Below the pieces are notes generated by a model, which searched no databases, had not been told where the DNA came from, and saw only the letters and a program-made list of their open reading frames with translations. The position numbers were made by a program, and so were the translations under genes. A stretch of DNA of 64,000 nt, taken from positions 62,001 to 126,000 of the forward strand of contig NZ_JAQTUH010000003.1 of assembly GCF_028710345.1 (NCBI RefSeq), in the 5' to 3' direction. Numbering within the stretch: the stretch's first letter is position 1; every line of letters starts with the position of its first letter. Of this stretch, positions 9,181 through 18,343 are shown in pieces. The DNA is from Sulfuricurvum sp. Lineage in GTDB: Bacteria; Campylobacterota; Campylobacteria; Campylobacterales; Sulfurimonadaceae.

Positions 9181-10520
9181 TTCCCCAAACAAAACTGTCC
9201 GAACATCTTATCAAACATCTCATCAAGTTCATAGGGACGGGTAAGGGAGGAGAGTGAGCGGATAGCGGCATTGATATGAAATGAGAAAAATTCTAACTCA
9301 CCATCATGTAGCGGTTCATACGCCTCATCGATAGCACGTACCGTCTCTCTCGTTGCGGTGATTTGTCGTTGGGATATCAGCATCATCTCTTGCGAATCAT
9401 TATCCCTGTCCATTAATGTACTTAACGTATCGACCAGAGCTTGTGTATCTTGTTTACAGCTCAAACGAATCGGATTATAGTGTTCTATCGTTGCAGTATC
9501 AAACGACTGTGCTAAATCGGATTTGTTTAGAATAGAGATAAACGATTTTTTCTCACGGTAACGCTCGATGAGTTCAATAATAGAGCGGTCTTCCTCATCA
9601 ATAACGCGAGAAGAGTCAAACAACGCTATCACCACATCGGCATTTTCAATCGCCTCAATAGAGCGCTCAATCCCAATCCTCTCAATCTCATCGTGAGCAT
9701 CTCTAATCCCTGCCGTATCGACCAGACGGATGAGATGGGTGCCGATACGCACCTGCTCTTCTATCGTATCACGAGTAGTCCCTGCGATATCGCTCACAAT
9801 CGCCCGCTCATAATCGAGAAGTGCGTTCAATAGAGAGCTTTTGCCGACATTGGGTTTACCGATGATGGCAACACGATACCCTTGCATCAATCCGCTTCGG
9901 CGTACACTCGATTCTAAGGTTCGCGACAACTCTTGTTTGATTTTTTCAAGTTTACCAAAAATCTGTTCCACTACATCGAGTGGTAAATCCTCTTCAGCAT
10001 AATCGATGACTACTTCCGAATAGGCTAAAATCTCTAAAAGAGAATCACGAATACTCTCAATATATCCTCTCAATTCCCCTTTCATCTGACGTGCCAAAAT
10101 ACGTGCCGCATCATCGCTTCGTGCTTCAATGAGAGAAGCTATGGCTTCGGCTTGGGTGAGGTCAAGCCGTCCGTTTAAAAAAGCCCGCTTGCTAAATTCA
10201 CCCGGTTCTGCCAGACGTGCACCCGCATCTACACAAGCGCGTAATACCGAGTCGGCAACAATCATCCCACCATGACATTGAAACTCAACCACATCTTCAC
10301 CGGTAAAACTTTTCGGATTTTTAAAATAGATTACCAATGCTTCGTCAATAAGGGTATCATCTAATGCATACAAAGGGGTTAAAGTAGCGTAACGAGGAGT
10401 TAAAGATGGGCGTTGTGAGAGTTTTAATCCGATAGCATAAGCATCGGCTCCACTGAGCCGAACGATGGCGATAGAACCGACACCATGTGCTGTAGCAATA
10501 GCTACGATAGTGGGGTTCAT
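9177..10520 (-). CDS. mnmE: tRNA uridine-5-carboxymethylaminomethyl modification GTPase MnmE
   Basis: MnmE, with MnmG, installs the cmnm5 group on wobble uridines of certain tRNAs. The 447-residue protein has an N-terminal folate-binding domain (TIVAIATAHGVGSIAIVRLSG) and a central helical region. The inserted G domain shows G1 GKPNVGKSSLL, G2 TTRDTIEE, G3 DTAGI and G4 NKSD. The C-terminal motif FCLGK with its catalytic Cys is present. The start is the ATG at 10520, joined to the jag stop as TGATG. A TTG one codon upstream is possible but less likely. Confidence 0.97.
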   Translation of the reverse strand: MNPTIVAIATAHGVGSIAIVRLSGADAYAIGLKLSQRPSLTPRYATLTPLYALDDTLIDEALVIYFKNPKSFTGEDVVEFQCHGGMIVADSVLRACVDAGARLAEPGEFSKRAFLNGRLDLTQAEAIASLIEARSDDAARILARQMKGELRGYIESIRDSLLEILAYSEVVIDYAEEDLPLDVVEQIFGKLEKIKQELSRTLESSVRRSGLMQGYRVAIIGKPNVGKSSLLNALLDYERAIVSDIAGTTRDTIEEQVRIGTHLIRLVDTAGIRDAHDEIERIGIERSIEAIENADVVIALFDSSRVIDEEDRSIIELIERYREKKSFISILNKSDLAQSFDTATIEHYNPIRLSCKQDTQALVDTLSTLMDRDNDSQEMMLISQRQITATRETVRAIDEAYEPLHDGELEFFSFHINAAIRSLSSLTRPYELDEMFDKMFGQFCLGK

Positions 10521-11356
10521 CAATACTCGTGGTAACTGTTGATAATGATAAATTTACCACCATCACGTGTTGAGCGGATAGCCACATAACGATCAGGATA
10601 ACGGTTACGAAGTTGTGTGAGGGCGATTTGCACCAAAACACCATCGAGAATTTTGGTCTGTGCCCGTCCGTCACGATCTACATTTTCGTACACACCAACC
10701 AAATAACGACTGATAGACTCTTCTTGGTTTTTCAAAAATTCTGCAATCTCAAGGCGAAGTTGCAATCCATACATCGCATTAATCCAGTTAAACAACATGT
10801 ACGAGAGGGCTTTATAACGATATCCCTCTTTACCGATCATCAGTGCTGAATCGGCGCCGCTAAATTCCACTAAAAGGGTATTCTCATCATAAACACTTAC
10901 TTCGATTTCATTGAGTTCAAAGCAGGTCGATTTAAAAAGGGCATTGATTTTTGCTTTAACATCAATTGCGCACTCTTCAATCGGCATCTCATCATATGCC
11001 ATCTCCATCGCATAATCATCATAATGCTCAAGTTCCTCTTCTTCATCATCATGAACAGCAAACAGCTCTTCATTACGATGATCCAAACTCGAATCAGCTT
11101 CATCAACTACAACATCATCACAAATCTCTTCGTGAAGTTCTTCTTCCTCAATTTCATTATGAGTTTCTTGAGGATGTTTTAATGAAGAAGTTTGGGGAAG
11201 ATTGGCAATAATAATGGCCGATTTTTTAAAAAGCCCAAGCACCCCTTTAGAGGGGAATTGGATTATCTCAACTTGTAGTTGAGTAACAGAACATCCAAAT
11301 GCGCTTGCCGCTTGTGCATAAGCGAGTTCTAGAGTTTCAGCTTCAATCTTTTTCAT
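10520..11356 (-). CDS. jag: RNA-binding protein KhpB/Jag
   Basis: Jag/KhpB is an RNA-binding protein encoded beside yidC in many bacteria. From the ATG at 11356 it has 278 residues. An N-terminal Jag_N domain (KIEAETLELAYAQAASAFGC... SKGVLGLFKKSA) is followed by a long acidic linker rich in Glu, Asp and His. Next comes a KH domain with the loop MIGKEGYRY and a C-terminal R3H-like segment (YVAIRSTRDGGKFIIIN). The ATG lies 14 bases inside the yidC 3' end. An earlier start would put a non-family sequence before Jag_N and is rejected. Confidence 0.93.
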   Translation of the reverse strand: MKKIEAETLELAYAQAASAFGCSVTQLQVEIIQFPSKGVLGLFKKSAIIIANLPQTSSLKHPQETHNEIEEEELHEEICDDVVVDEADSSLDHRNEELFAVHDDEEEELEHYDDYAMEMAYDEMPIEECAIDVKAKINALFKSTCFELNEIEVSVYDENTLLVEFSGADSALMIGKEGYRYKALSYMLFNWINAMYGLQLRLEIAEFLKNQEESISRYLVGVYENVDRDGRAQTKILDGVLVQIALTQLRNRYPDRYVAIRSTRDGGKFIIINSYHEY

Positions 11357-12959
11357 GATGCTTTTCCGCAAGATGTGCTTCATGGCGAGCCATACGAGCC
11401 GCTTCAAACTGTTTGTTTACCAAATATTGCTGTGCAATAGAGAAGATGTTGTTGATAAACCAATACAACACAAGCCCTGCTGGGAATGTGAAAAAGAAAA
11501 ACGTAAAAATAATCGGTAAAAATTTAAAGATTTTCTCTTGTAACGGATCAGTAAAATTACTCGGTGTAATTTTTTGTTGGTAATACATCGTTGCACCCAT
11601 CAAAATTGGCAAGATATAGTACGGATCCATACGTGATAGATCGGTTACCCATAAAATCCACGGTGCCCCTTGAAGTTCAACCGCATTAAGTAATACACGA
11701 TAAATCGCAAAGAAAACAGGGATTTGAAGCAACAACGGTAAACACCCACCCAATGGGTTAGCACCGTGTTTTTTATACATCTCCATCACCGCTGCGTTCA
11801 TACGTTGAGGATCGCCTTTGTATTTCTCTTGTACCTCTTTAATACGAGGAGCAATCTCTTTGATTTTTTGCATAGAGACCATACCCTTTTGAGTCAAAGG
11901 ATAGAGAACCATACGGATAAGTGCAGTAAGTGCAATAATCGACCAACCCCAGTTACCAAATATACTGTGTAACCACATCAACACTTTAAAAATTGGGGCA
12001 GCAATAAAGGTAAACCATCCAAATTCGATTGCATTGACTAAAACTGGATCGATTGTTTGAAGTGTTTTATACTCTTTTGGTCCAATATACCCTTTAAAGG
12101 AAAAATCTTTTGTCCCTTCGAGATAGCTCACAGGATTGCTGTTTACATCACGCTCAACCACCACTTGGATAGATTTATCAAAACCATACAGTATCGTCGC
12201 ATAATATTGATCGAACGCAGAAACGAGATGAACGTCAATAAATGGAGTACGACCTTCTACATCACCATCTTTGAAGATAGTAGTAAGATTATCACCGGCA
12301 TAAACCATTCCACCGATAACCGTCATCATCTTGTCATTGATATTCGGATGTTGTCCAAGATACAAAAAGTATTTTTTCTCATCGGAAAGATTAACTACCG
12401 CTTCATAGTGTCCATCGGCAAAGAATGTTACTTTTTTACTAATTGTCAAATTTGGTAATGACTGTGTAAAAACAACCTCTGCTTTTCCGTTTTCACCCAG
12501 AACAACATCATCATGATTACTTTCATACGGTGTTTTTTGGGCAATTTCATCTAACGAAGAATCAGCAAAACGGATTTGTAACGGCTTAGCACCCTCTAAA
12601 GGGATTAAATCCGCTAGCTTTCCATCTTTGCTATCATGTTTGGCATTTTTGAGAACAAATGAAGCAATACGCCCAAGGGTATCAATTTTAAGGGTAAATT
12701 CTTTTGAATTAATAGTAGTAAGTGTATCACTGCTAACGGTTTTAACCGTTGAAATATCACTTTGATTGGTTTCGACAGGTGAAACAGAACTTTTTTGAGC
12801 TACTTCTGTGGCAACCGAAGGGGTTGTTTTAACTGTATTGTTTACATCTACACTTTTAGACGCTTTAGGAGGAAAGAGTGTCGTATAGCCGATAAAGAAA
12901 GCAAACGAGAGTGCAACGGCAAGCAACAATCGCTGATTGGAAGACAATTTTTCTAACAC
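11343..12959 (-). CDS. yidC: Membrane protein insertase YidC
   Basis: YidC inserts and folds inner-membrane proteins alone or with SecYEG. The 538-residue protein has an N-terminal membrane helix (LLLAVALSFAFFIGYTTLF) and a large periplasmic domain (about 60-320). The C-terminal insertase core has five helices and includes GWSIIALTALIRMVLYPLT, with the conserved Arg, and KHGANPLGGCLPLLLQIP. The start is a GTG at 12959 preceded by AAAGGTTCTAT; it overlaps the yidD stop. The gene sits in the usual rpmH-rnpA-yidD-yidC-jag-mnmE order. Confidence 0.97.
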   Translation of the reverse strand: MLEKLSSNQRLLLAVALSFAFFIGYTTLFPPKASKSVDVNNTVKTTPSVATEVAQKSSVSPVETNQSDISTVKTVSSDTLTTINSKEFTLKIDTLGRIASFVLKNAKHDSKDGKLADLIPLEGAKPLQIRFADSSLDEIAQKTPYESNHDDVVLGENGKAEVVFTQSLPNLTISKKVTFFADGHYEAVVNLSDEKKYFLYLGQHPNINDKMMTVIGGMVYAGDNLTTIFKDGDVEGRTPFIDVHLVSAFDQYYATILYGFDKSIQVVVERDVNSNPVSYLEGTKDFSFKGYIGPKEYKTLQTIDPVLVNAIEFGWFTFIAAPIFKVLMWLHSIFGNWGWSIIALTALIRMVLYPLTQKGMVSMQKIKEIAPRIKEVQEKYKGDPQRMNAAVMEMYKKHGANPLGGCLPLLLQIPVFFAIYRVLLNAVELQGAPWILWVTDLSRMDPYYILPILMGATMYYQQKITPSNFTDPLQEKIFKFLPIIFTFFFFTFPAGLVLYWFINNIFSIAQQYLVNKQFEAARMARHEAHLAEKHHEKD

Positions 12960-13285
12960 ATAGAACCTTTATACTTAAAATTTTTAATCAGAAAATATTT
13001 CTGTTTACTAGGAATGAACCAATATTTTACCGTAAATAGTGTCAGATTGGATGGTTTTAATATCGGTTTGTTGATTAGTGGGTAATCAATCCCCCCAGGA
13101 AAGAGTTGATTGCATTTACAAATTCGTAAAAAAGTTGCACCAAAAGCTGTAGGAAGGGAGTTGTTTTCAAATTGCCATAGGGCGTATTCAGAGCATGAAG
13201 GGTAGTGACGGCATGAACCGCGCGTCACTAAAGAGAAAGAGTGGCGATAGAGCCACAGGAGTTTAAGAAAAAATTTTCTTATCAT
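12953..13285 (-). CDS. yidD: Membrane protein insertion efficiency factor YidD
   Basis: YidD is a small amphipathic protein that assists YidC-dependent insertion. It has about 110 residues. The family signature GSCRHYPSCSEYALW is clear, followed by LRICKCNQLFPGGIDYP. The ATG at 13285 (MIRKFFLKLLWLYR) is chosen because the N-terminus fits the family and GGTGAG lies just upstream. A GTG three codons earlier overlaps the rnpA stop and cannot be excluded. The C-terminal 35 residues are longer than in E. coli and rich in Lys and aromatic residues. Confidence 0.92.
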   Translation of the reverse strand: MIRKFFLKLLWLYRHSFSLVTRGSCRHYPSCSEYALWQFENNSLPTAFGATFLRICKCNQLFPGGIDYPLINKPILKPSNLTLFTVKYWFIPSKQKYFLIKNFKYKGSMC

Positions 13286-13286
13286 A

Positions 13287-13607
13287 TTACTCACCGGAAA
13301 TGGCGCCTGTTCGCTTCAAAATATATCTAAAGTCTCGTTTAACATCCTCAAATTCGTTTGAATTCAAAGGCCCTTTTGCCACCCAAACATACCATCCATG
13401 ACAAAGCTGATCGGAGTGTTCTCTAAAAAGTGCCCGTAACCGTCTTTTACAATGGTTACGAACGACGGCATTTCCCACTTTTTTACTGGCGGTGTAGCCT
13501 ACTTTTACTTCCCCCTCTAACGGGAGATAAAATAACGCGATTGAAGTGCTATGCGCACTACGCCCCCGTTTATAAACTCGCTGAAACTCTGAGTTGAGCT
13601 TCAACAT
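13287..13607 (-). CDS. rnpA: Ribonuclease P protein component
   Basis: RnpA is the protein subunit of RNase P, which matures tRNA 5' ends. The 106-residue protein shows the RNR signature as VGNAVVRNHCKRRLRALFRE, with the preceding VGYTASKKVGNA. It lies 11 bases after rpmH on the same strand, the standard order. The ATG at 13607 follows the rpmH stop closely, and coupling with rpmH is likely. Confidence 0.96.
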   Translation of the reverse strand: MLKLNSEFQRVYKRGRSAHSTSIALFYLPLEGEVKVGYTASKKVGNAVVRNHCKRRLRALFREHSDQLCHGWYVWVAKGPLNSNEFEDVKRDFRYILKRTGAISGE

Positions 13608-13618
13608 TGAGTGACTGC

Positions 13619-13753
13619 TTAGACAGCCAATCTTTTTCTACCTTTAGCACGACGAGCATTCAAAACTCGACGACCATTTTTTGTAGCCATACGTGCACGG
13701 AAACCATGCGTACGTTTACGTGGCGTATTATGCGGTTGGTATGTTCTTTTCAT
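13619..13753 (-). CDS. rpmH: 50S ribosomal protein L34
   Basis: This 44-codon gene encodes L34: it opens [17 protein letters not shown] and closes [12 protein letters not shown], both hallmarks of the family. The start is the second ATG of ATGGCTATG, because AAGGGGA lies seven bases before it and only one base before the first. It heads the rpmH-rnpA-yidD-yidC-jag-mnmE-ruvX series. No dnaA gene and no obvious cluster of DnaA boxes were seen next to it. Confidence 0.98.
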   Translation of the reverse strand: MKRTYQPHNTPRKRTHGFRARMATKNGRRVLNARRAKGRKRLAV

Positions 13754-13851
13754 AGCCATTCCCCTTGTGTATTTTTAGCTCGCAATGTTATCTGATTCTT
13801 ACTTAAACTGCTATTAAGCTTCAAATAAGTTTATTAAACTCTCTCTAAAAT

Positions 13852-13879
13852 TTGTCGATATAGTTACTACATATACAAT
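13852..13879 (+). promoter_or_regulatory. Possible promoter of the 13894 gene
   Basis: TTGTCG (13852-13857) and TACAAT (13874-13879) are separated by 16 bp, just upstream of AAGGAG and the ATG at 13894. Both hexamers deviate from consensus, so this is a plausible but weak call. Confidence 0.38.
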
Positions 13880-13893
13880 ATAAGGAGTCATCT

Positions 13894-14418
13894 ATGGTTT
13901 CGAGCAGCTCATTAGATGCTTATCGCTCTCACGAACTTTCAATCTCGATGAAAACCAGTAGCGGAGATACACTTTCACTTAATTTTGAAAATACACAATC
14001 ACTCTCATTAAATGATAAAACAACCTCTAATAGTAAAGAGCAATCGTTCTCTTTTTCTTCTTTACAAGCTTTTTCTTTTAATATAGATAGTAATGGAATC
14101 ACGGAACAAGACCAAAAAGAGATTAACGCTTTTATGAAAAAAGCACAACCCTATATCGATAAGTTTATGAAAGAACTCACTGATCAAAATCAAACTTCAC
14201 CAATCAATAAAATTGCATCCGATGTTACTAAGCTGATCGGAAACCTCAAAAACAGTGATGAGAATGTCAAAAATAGTGCAAAAAAAGGGGTAGTAGATCT
14301 TTTCGACAATGCCGTTCAAAATGTAAAATCACATCAAGAGATGCTCGATGAAGCTCAAAAATTGATGCAAAAAATCATCGACGGGTTTAATAAAGCTTTT
14401 GAGCCGATTTACGCTTAA
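13894..14418 (+). CDS. Hypothetical protein, Ser/Asn/Gln-rich with helical C-terminus
   Basis: A 174-residue protein without signal peptide or membrane helix; I do not recognise the family. The first 60 residues are rich in Ser, Thr and Asn (VSSSSLDAYRSHELSISMKT). The rest is predicted helical with acidic and basic residues (EINAFMKKAQPYIDKFMKEL and IASDVTKLIGNLKNSDENVK). A strong AAGGAG precedes the ATG. The pattern resembles other small Ser-rich cytoplasmic or secreted proteins of the phylum, such as the EF-hand protein at 59645, but no EF-hand loop is complete here. It converges on the tetraheme cytochrome gene with a four-base overlap. Confidence 0.65.
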   Translation: MVSSSSLDAYRSHELSISMKTSSGDTLSLNFENTQSLSLNDKTTSNSKEQSFSFSSLQAFSFNIDSNGITEQDQKEINAFMKKAQPYIDKFMKELTDQNQTSPINKIASDVTKLIGNLKNSDENVKNSAKKGVVDLFDNAVQNVKSHQEMLDEAQKLMQKIIDGFNKAFEPIYA

Positions 14419-14768
14419 GGTTTCAAATAATCTCGCAATGTCGGCACCAACGACTGCCCTTTCGGAGAAACATCGAGTTCTACTTTGGTCTTGAGTTTCA
14501 TGTGACAATCTCGACATTCACGAATAACTGTATGTTCCGCTACCTTAGCCCCCTCGATTTTAGTAATCGAATGACACGCAAAACAGTCACTTCCACAATC
14601 TCCCATTTTAGCGGGATCAGCACTGTGACATTTGATACAGGTCAACATCGGTTTATGACGTTGATCCGTATCGATGGTTTTCAGTAATGCGGGATGACAG
14701 GTCATGCAGTCTCCTGTGCATCCCCACAGCGGTAATAATAATATAAAGAGTAGTGCAATTGTTTTCAT
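14415..14768 (-). CDS. Tetraheme cytochrome c, probable lipoprotein
   Basis: A 117-residue exported cytochrome with four heme-binding motifs: CMTCH, CIKCH, CFACH and CRDCH. The N-terminus KTIALLFILLLPLWGC looks like a lipoprotein signal with Cys at the cleavage site, so the protein is probably membrane-anchored in the periplasm. Spacing and size suggest a small NapC/NrfH-like or c3-like electron carrier, but the family is not certain. The ATG at 14768 is used; an upstream GTG at 14786 overlaps the stop of the GGDEF-EAL gene and would disrupt the signal peptide. Confidence 0.82.
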   Translation of the reverse strand: MKTIALLFILLLPLWGCTGDCMTCHPALLKTIDTDQRHKPMLTCIKCHSADPAKMGDCGSDCFACHSITKIEGAKVAEHTVIRECRDCHMKLKTKVELDVSPKGQSLVPTLRDYLKP

Positions 14769-14785
14769 AAATGCGATTATATCCA

Positions 14786-17410
14786 CTAATTGACTAATGA
14801 GTTACGGAGGCGATTCTCCATATCTGTTGCACTGATCGGGCGGGCATAAAAATAGCCCTGAATATTCAGACATCCATTTTCAACTAAAAACTCTTTTTGC
14901 TCCAGTGTTTCAACGCCCTCAGCGATGACACGCATCCCCATACTCTTTACTAATGCGATAATCGAGCGTACGATGGCAATGTCCTCATTATTATCAGGGA
15001 GACCACGGATGAAAGATTGATCTATTTTCAAAATATCCAGTGGGAGACGTTTAAGATAGGAGAGAGATGAATATCCTGTTCCAAAATCATCAATTGCCAG
15101 TGTAATCCCTAAATCATGGAGTTGTTTTAGAATACCAATCGCTTTTTCAGGATTTTTCATCATTTCACCTTCGGTCACCTCTAGCTCAATCCACTCTGCT
15201 CTACATCCGCTCTTTTCCAACATCCCTTGAAGTGTTTGCGCAAAATTTTCTTGCCATAATTGCTTCATTGCTAGATTTAAAGATAATACTCCTGGATTTA
15301 GCCCCTCGCTATACCACTGCGATATTTGTTTCATCGCCTCTTCCATCACAAACGTATCAATTGCCAAAACCAACCCTGTCTCTTCCGCTAAGGGGATAAA
15401 ATTAGCAGGTGAAACGAGACCCATTTCAGGATGTTCCCATCGCACCAATGCTTCCATACCGATCAGTTGATCCGTTGATCCGTTCGTTTGTGCTTGATAA
15501 TAAACAACAAACTCACGATTTGCAATCGCACGACGTAAACTCGATTCTAAAGAGACTCTCTCAAAAGCACGCTGAGTCAACTCTGTCGTATAGTACTGAT
15601 AACTGTTGCGCCCTTCCTCTTTTGCCTTGTACATCGCCGAATCGGCATTTCGCAAAAGACTTTGGGGGTTATCTCCATCCAATGGGTAAAGACTGATACC
15701 GATACTGATTGTTACGTAAAGTTGATGTTCTTGAATATACATTGGTTCTTGCAGCGTTGAGAGGAGTTTTAATGCAATCGTATTCACTTTTTGGATATCA
15801 TCAACATCTTCCACAATCAATGTAAACTCATCCCCTCCCAAACGGGCAATGGTATCGATATCACGTAGATGTTCTCGGAGACGATCCGCAACCTCTATCA
15901 AAACGGCATCTCCCATCGCATGACCCAGCGAATCATTGATCTCTTTAAAACGATCCAAATCGATGAAAAGCACTGCAAGCATTTTTTTCTGTCGTTTCGC
16001 TTTATTTATCGAATGTTCCAATCGATCTAAAAAAAGTGTCCGATTGGATAGATGTGTTAATTCATCATGGTGGGCTTTATAGTCTAACGTATGTTCAACT
16101 TTTTTCCGCTTATCGATTTCAAACGTGAGAGCTAACGCATTGGATATCGTGATTGTAAATTCTTTCTCCTCCGGTGCCCAGTGGCGTATCGAGCTGATAT
16201 GTTCATGACAAATGACCCCTATCACCTTGCCATCGACCGTTATGGGCATATCCAACATAGAAAAAATCATAATGGGTTTGAGATATCCTTCTGAGAATTC
16301 AGCTGTTTGTGGATCATTCTGCGCATCATCCGCAGCAATAATCCCCCCTTTATCAATCGACTCGAAGTAGTGGGGATAATCACTTCGGTATAAAAACATA
16401 CCGCTTTCATGGTGTCCGTTTGAAGCGGTGTAGAGATCATGACAGACCAGAGCCGAATTTTCACTGTTTAAAAGCCATAGACTCACACGCTCAATTTTTA
16501 GGGTGTGTGCTGAAATTTCCATAGCATTTCGAATAGCGATTTCAGGATTGCCATATTCAATTTTAGACCATTGAAAGAGCGCATTTTGGTACCGTTCACT
16601 TTGTTCAAACCGTTTACGTTCCAATACCTCAGATGCTTTAACCTGAAAAAGCATCGCTTCAAGTTCATTCACCTGTTTGTGTATCGAATCTATCATCAGG
16701 CTAAAGGCACGCCCCATCTGAGATAGTTCATCCTTACCGCTAAAAGGGGGAAGAGTTATATCGTAATTTTGTCGTGCCACTTGTGAAGCAGCCTCCGAGA
16801 GAAGAGTTAAACGTCCCGTCAAATTGCGAACAATCAACCATGCAATCAAAGCACCGCTGGAAATAGCTAAAACAAGGTACAAAAGTCCTTTATTTCGAAG
16901 CGACGCAATCTGAAGATCGATAGTATCGGCGGAGGAGATCATACGGACATATCCGACGGTTCTTTTTTCGATACGGATAGGAACGCACGTATCGATTACC
17001 CCATCATGCTCTTGTTGAATCCCATCTTTTTGAGTCGAAGTAAGCTCTTTTTGGATTTTCTGACTCCAGCTATCCATTGCCATACGATTAAAATAGGATG
17101 AGTCGTTGGAAGCGCGAATGATGAAATTATGATCCATAATAAAAACGGTTTCGATATCTGGCACCTCTTTCATCTGATTGACCAGTTCACTGAGCGCGAC
17201 AATATCATTATTTAAAATCCCTAACGCCGAATTCGATGCGATGAGCTTACTTAACCCGCTAGATTTGACCAGCATCTCTTTGTGTATAAATTGATGTTCT
17301 CTATGGACAATATCGTAAATAAATATCCCCATTAATAGCGCATGTAAAGCGATTACCCCGACAAAAAGCTGCCATTTCAGTGAACTAAAAAGAGTTCTAA
17401 AGAGTTTCAT
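14786..17410 (-). CDS. Membrane-bound sensor with HAMP, GAF, GGDEF and EAL domains
   Basis: An 874-residue cyclic di-GMP enzyme. An N-terminal helix (about residues 12-34), a periplasmic sensor region (about 35-170) and a second helix (LVLAISSGALIAWLIV) precede HAMP. A GAF domain follows (about 270-440), then GGDEF (about 455-620) with RLGGDEF and an RDID inhibitory site. The EAL domain (about 630-870) has EALVRW, NLAMKQL, DDFGTGYSSL and KIDQSF. Both catalytic motifs look intact, so it could make and/or break c-di-GMP. Its ATG overlaps the stop of the PhnD-like lipoprotein gene (ATGA), suggesting that the binding protein feeds signals to this sensor. Confidence 0.92.
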   Translation of the reverse strand: MKLFRTLFSSLKWQLFVGVIALHALLMGIFIYDIVHREHQFIHKEMLVKSSGLSKLIASNSALGILNNDIVALSELVNQMKEVPDIETVFIMDHNFIIRASNDSSYFNRMAMDSWSQKIQKELTSTQKDGIQQEHDGVIDTCVPIRIEKRTVGYVRMISSADTIDLQIASLRNKGLLYLVLAISSGALIAWLIVRNLTGRLTLLSEAASQVARQNYDITLPPFSGKDELSQMGRAFSLMIDSIHKQVNELEAMLFQVKASEVLERKRFEQSERYQNALFQWSKIEYGNPEIAIRNAMEISAHTLKIERVSLWLLNSENSALVCHDLYTASNGHHESGMFLYRSDYPHYFESIDKGGIIAADDAQNDPQTAEFSEGYLKPIMIFSMLDMPITVDGKVIGVICHEHISSIRHWAPEEKEFTITISNALALTFEIDKRKKVEHTLDYKAHHDELTHLSNRTLFLDRLEHSINKAKRQKKMLAVLFIDLDRFKEINDSLGHAMGDAVLIEVADRLREHLRDIDTIARLGGDEFTLIVEDVDDIQKVNTIALKLLSTLQEPMYIQEHQLYVTISIGISLYPLDGDNPQSLLRNADSAMYKAKEEGRNSYQYYTTELTQRAFERVSLESSLRRAIANREFVVYYQAQTNGSTDQLIGMEALVRWEHPEMGLVSPANFIPLAEETGLVLAIDTFVMEEAMKQISQWYSEGLNPGVLSLNLAMKQLWQENFAQTLQGMLEKSGCRAEWIELEVTEGEMMKNPEKAIGILKQLHDLGITLAIDDFGTGYSSLSYLKRLPLDILKIDQSFIRGLPDNNEDIAIVRSIIALVKSMGMRVIAEGVETLEQKEFLVENGCLNIQGYFYARPISATDMENRLRNSLVN

Positions 17411-18315
17411 TTCGGTAACCCTAATGTACGGTCATATTGTTTTAAAAATGCTTCAACCGGAATATAGGTTTTAGCCGATGCTTTTTCAAACCCATCGAAT
17501 CCTGCATCCTTCAAAAGCTTTTTCCCCTCAGCAGATGTGTCTAATGCGCACAACAATGTCACAATTTTTTCGGAAAGATTGTGATCGATATTGGAGCGGA
17601 TAACGAATCCGTTGTTAACAAGCGACGGAGTCTCCCAGATTAACTCCATCTCTTGGGCTTTTTGGGGATTCTCTTTTTGCCAAGTAATCCATGGTGTTGG
17701 CCACGTTGCCGCGGCAATGGTGTCTTTACTGTAGGCATTCATAATCGATGAGTATTGGGATCCGACATAACGTGGCATTGCATCTTTGTCCACATTGAGC
17801 CCTTTTTCGTATAAAAACATTTTCGGCATCAAGGTAGCAGCCAATGCGGTCGAAGCAGGAAAACTGATTGGTTTATGTCGAAGTTGTTCAACAGAATGGA
17901 TATGATTCTCTTTGCGCGAAACAATCACACCTCTAAACACACTATCAGGTTTCATTTTGGCTACGATACGATATCCATGCTTTGTTGATTCTAGGGTTTG
18001 AAGAGGATTAGGAAGGGCAAGATCAAAATGTCCTGCATAGAGTTTTCGCTCATAATCACCATAATCGAGCGAAGTTTCCAACGTAAAATGGGCTAAGGGG
18101 ATATTTTTTTCTAAATAACGGATAATAGGTTCATACGCCAAAAATGTTTTTTGTGTATTAAGGTAGGGATGAATACCTACAATTAGCTCATATTTTTGTG
18201 TCGGCATAGTTGTGGGTTTATATTCGTTTGCTTCATGATCTTCCAGCATACAGCCGGAAAAAATGAAAAACATTGGAAAAAGAAAAAAGATTAATTTTAC
18301 AATACCGTATTTCAT
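17407..18315 (-). CDS. PhnD-like phosphonate/phosphite-type substrate-binding lipoprotein
   Basis: A 302-residue solute-binding protein of the PhnD/SsuA-like superfamily. The signal KLIFFLFPMFFIFSGC ends in a lipobox Cys, so it is anchored on the periplasmic face. The fold is recognisable from KYELIVGIHPYLNTQKTFLA, YAGHFDLALPNP, AATWPTPWI and SLVNNGFVIRSNID. No ABC permease or ATPase genes are adjacent. It is instead fused by an ATGA overlap to a periplasmic-sensing GGDEF-EAL gene, so a role as ligand-sensing input rather than transport is inferred. The ligand cannot be told from sequence. Confidence 0.83.
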   Translation of the reverse strand: MKYGIVKLIFFLFPMFFIFSGCMLEDHEANEYKPTTMPTQKYELIVGIHPYLNTQKTFLAYEPIIRYLEKNIPLAHFTLETSLDYGDYERKLYAGHFDLALPNPLQTLESTKHGYRIVAKMKPDSVFRGVIVSRKENHIHSVEQLRHKPISFPASTALAATLMPKMFLYEKGLNVDKDAMPRYVGSQYSSIMNAYSKDTIAAATWPTPWITWQKENPQKAQEMELIWETPSLVNNGFVIRSNIDHNLSEKIVTLLCALDTSAEGKKLLKDAGFDGFEKASAKTYIPVEAFLKQYDRTLGLPK

Positions 18316-18343
18316 TTAGATATTGTATCAAATAAAAGAGTAA

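Noticed and set aside
12057-12458. 133-codon plus-strand frame
   Set aside because: It is antisense to the periplasmic domain of yidC and has no protein-like motif.
13607-13795. Plus-strand reading frame of 62 codons opposite rpmH
   Set aside because: It is the antisense of the L34 gene, which is certain from its protein sequence; no ribosome-binding site or family match.
13600-13900. Replication origin next to rpmH
   Set aside because: The rpmH-rnpA-yidC cluster often lies near oriC, but there is no dnaA gene and no cluster of DnaA boxes here.
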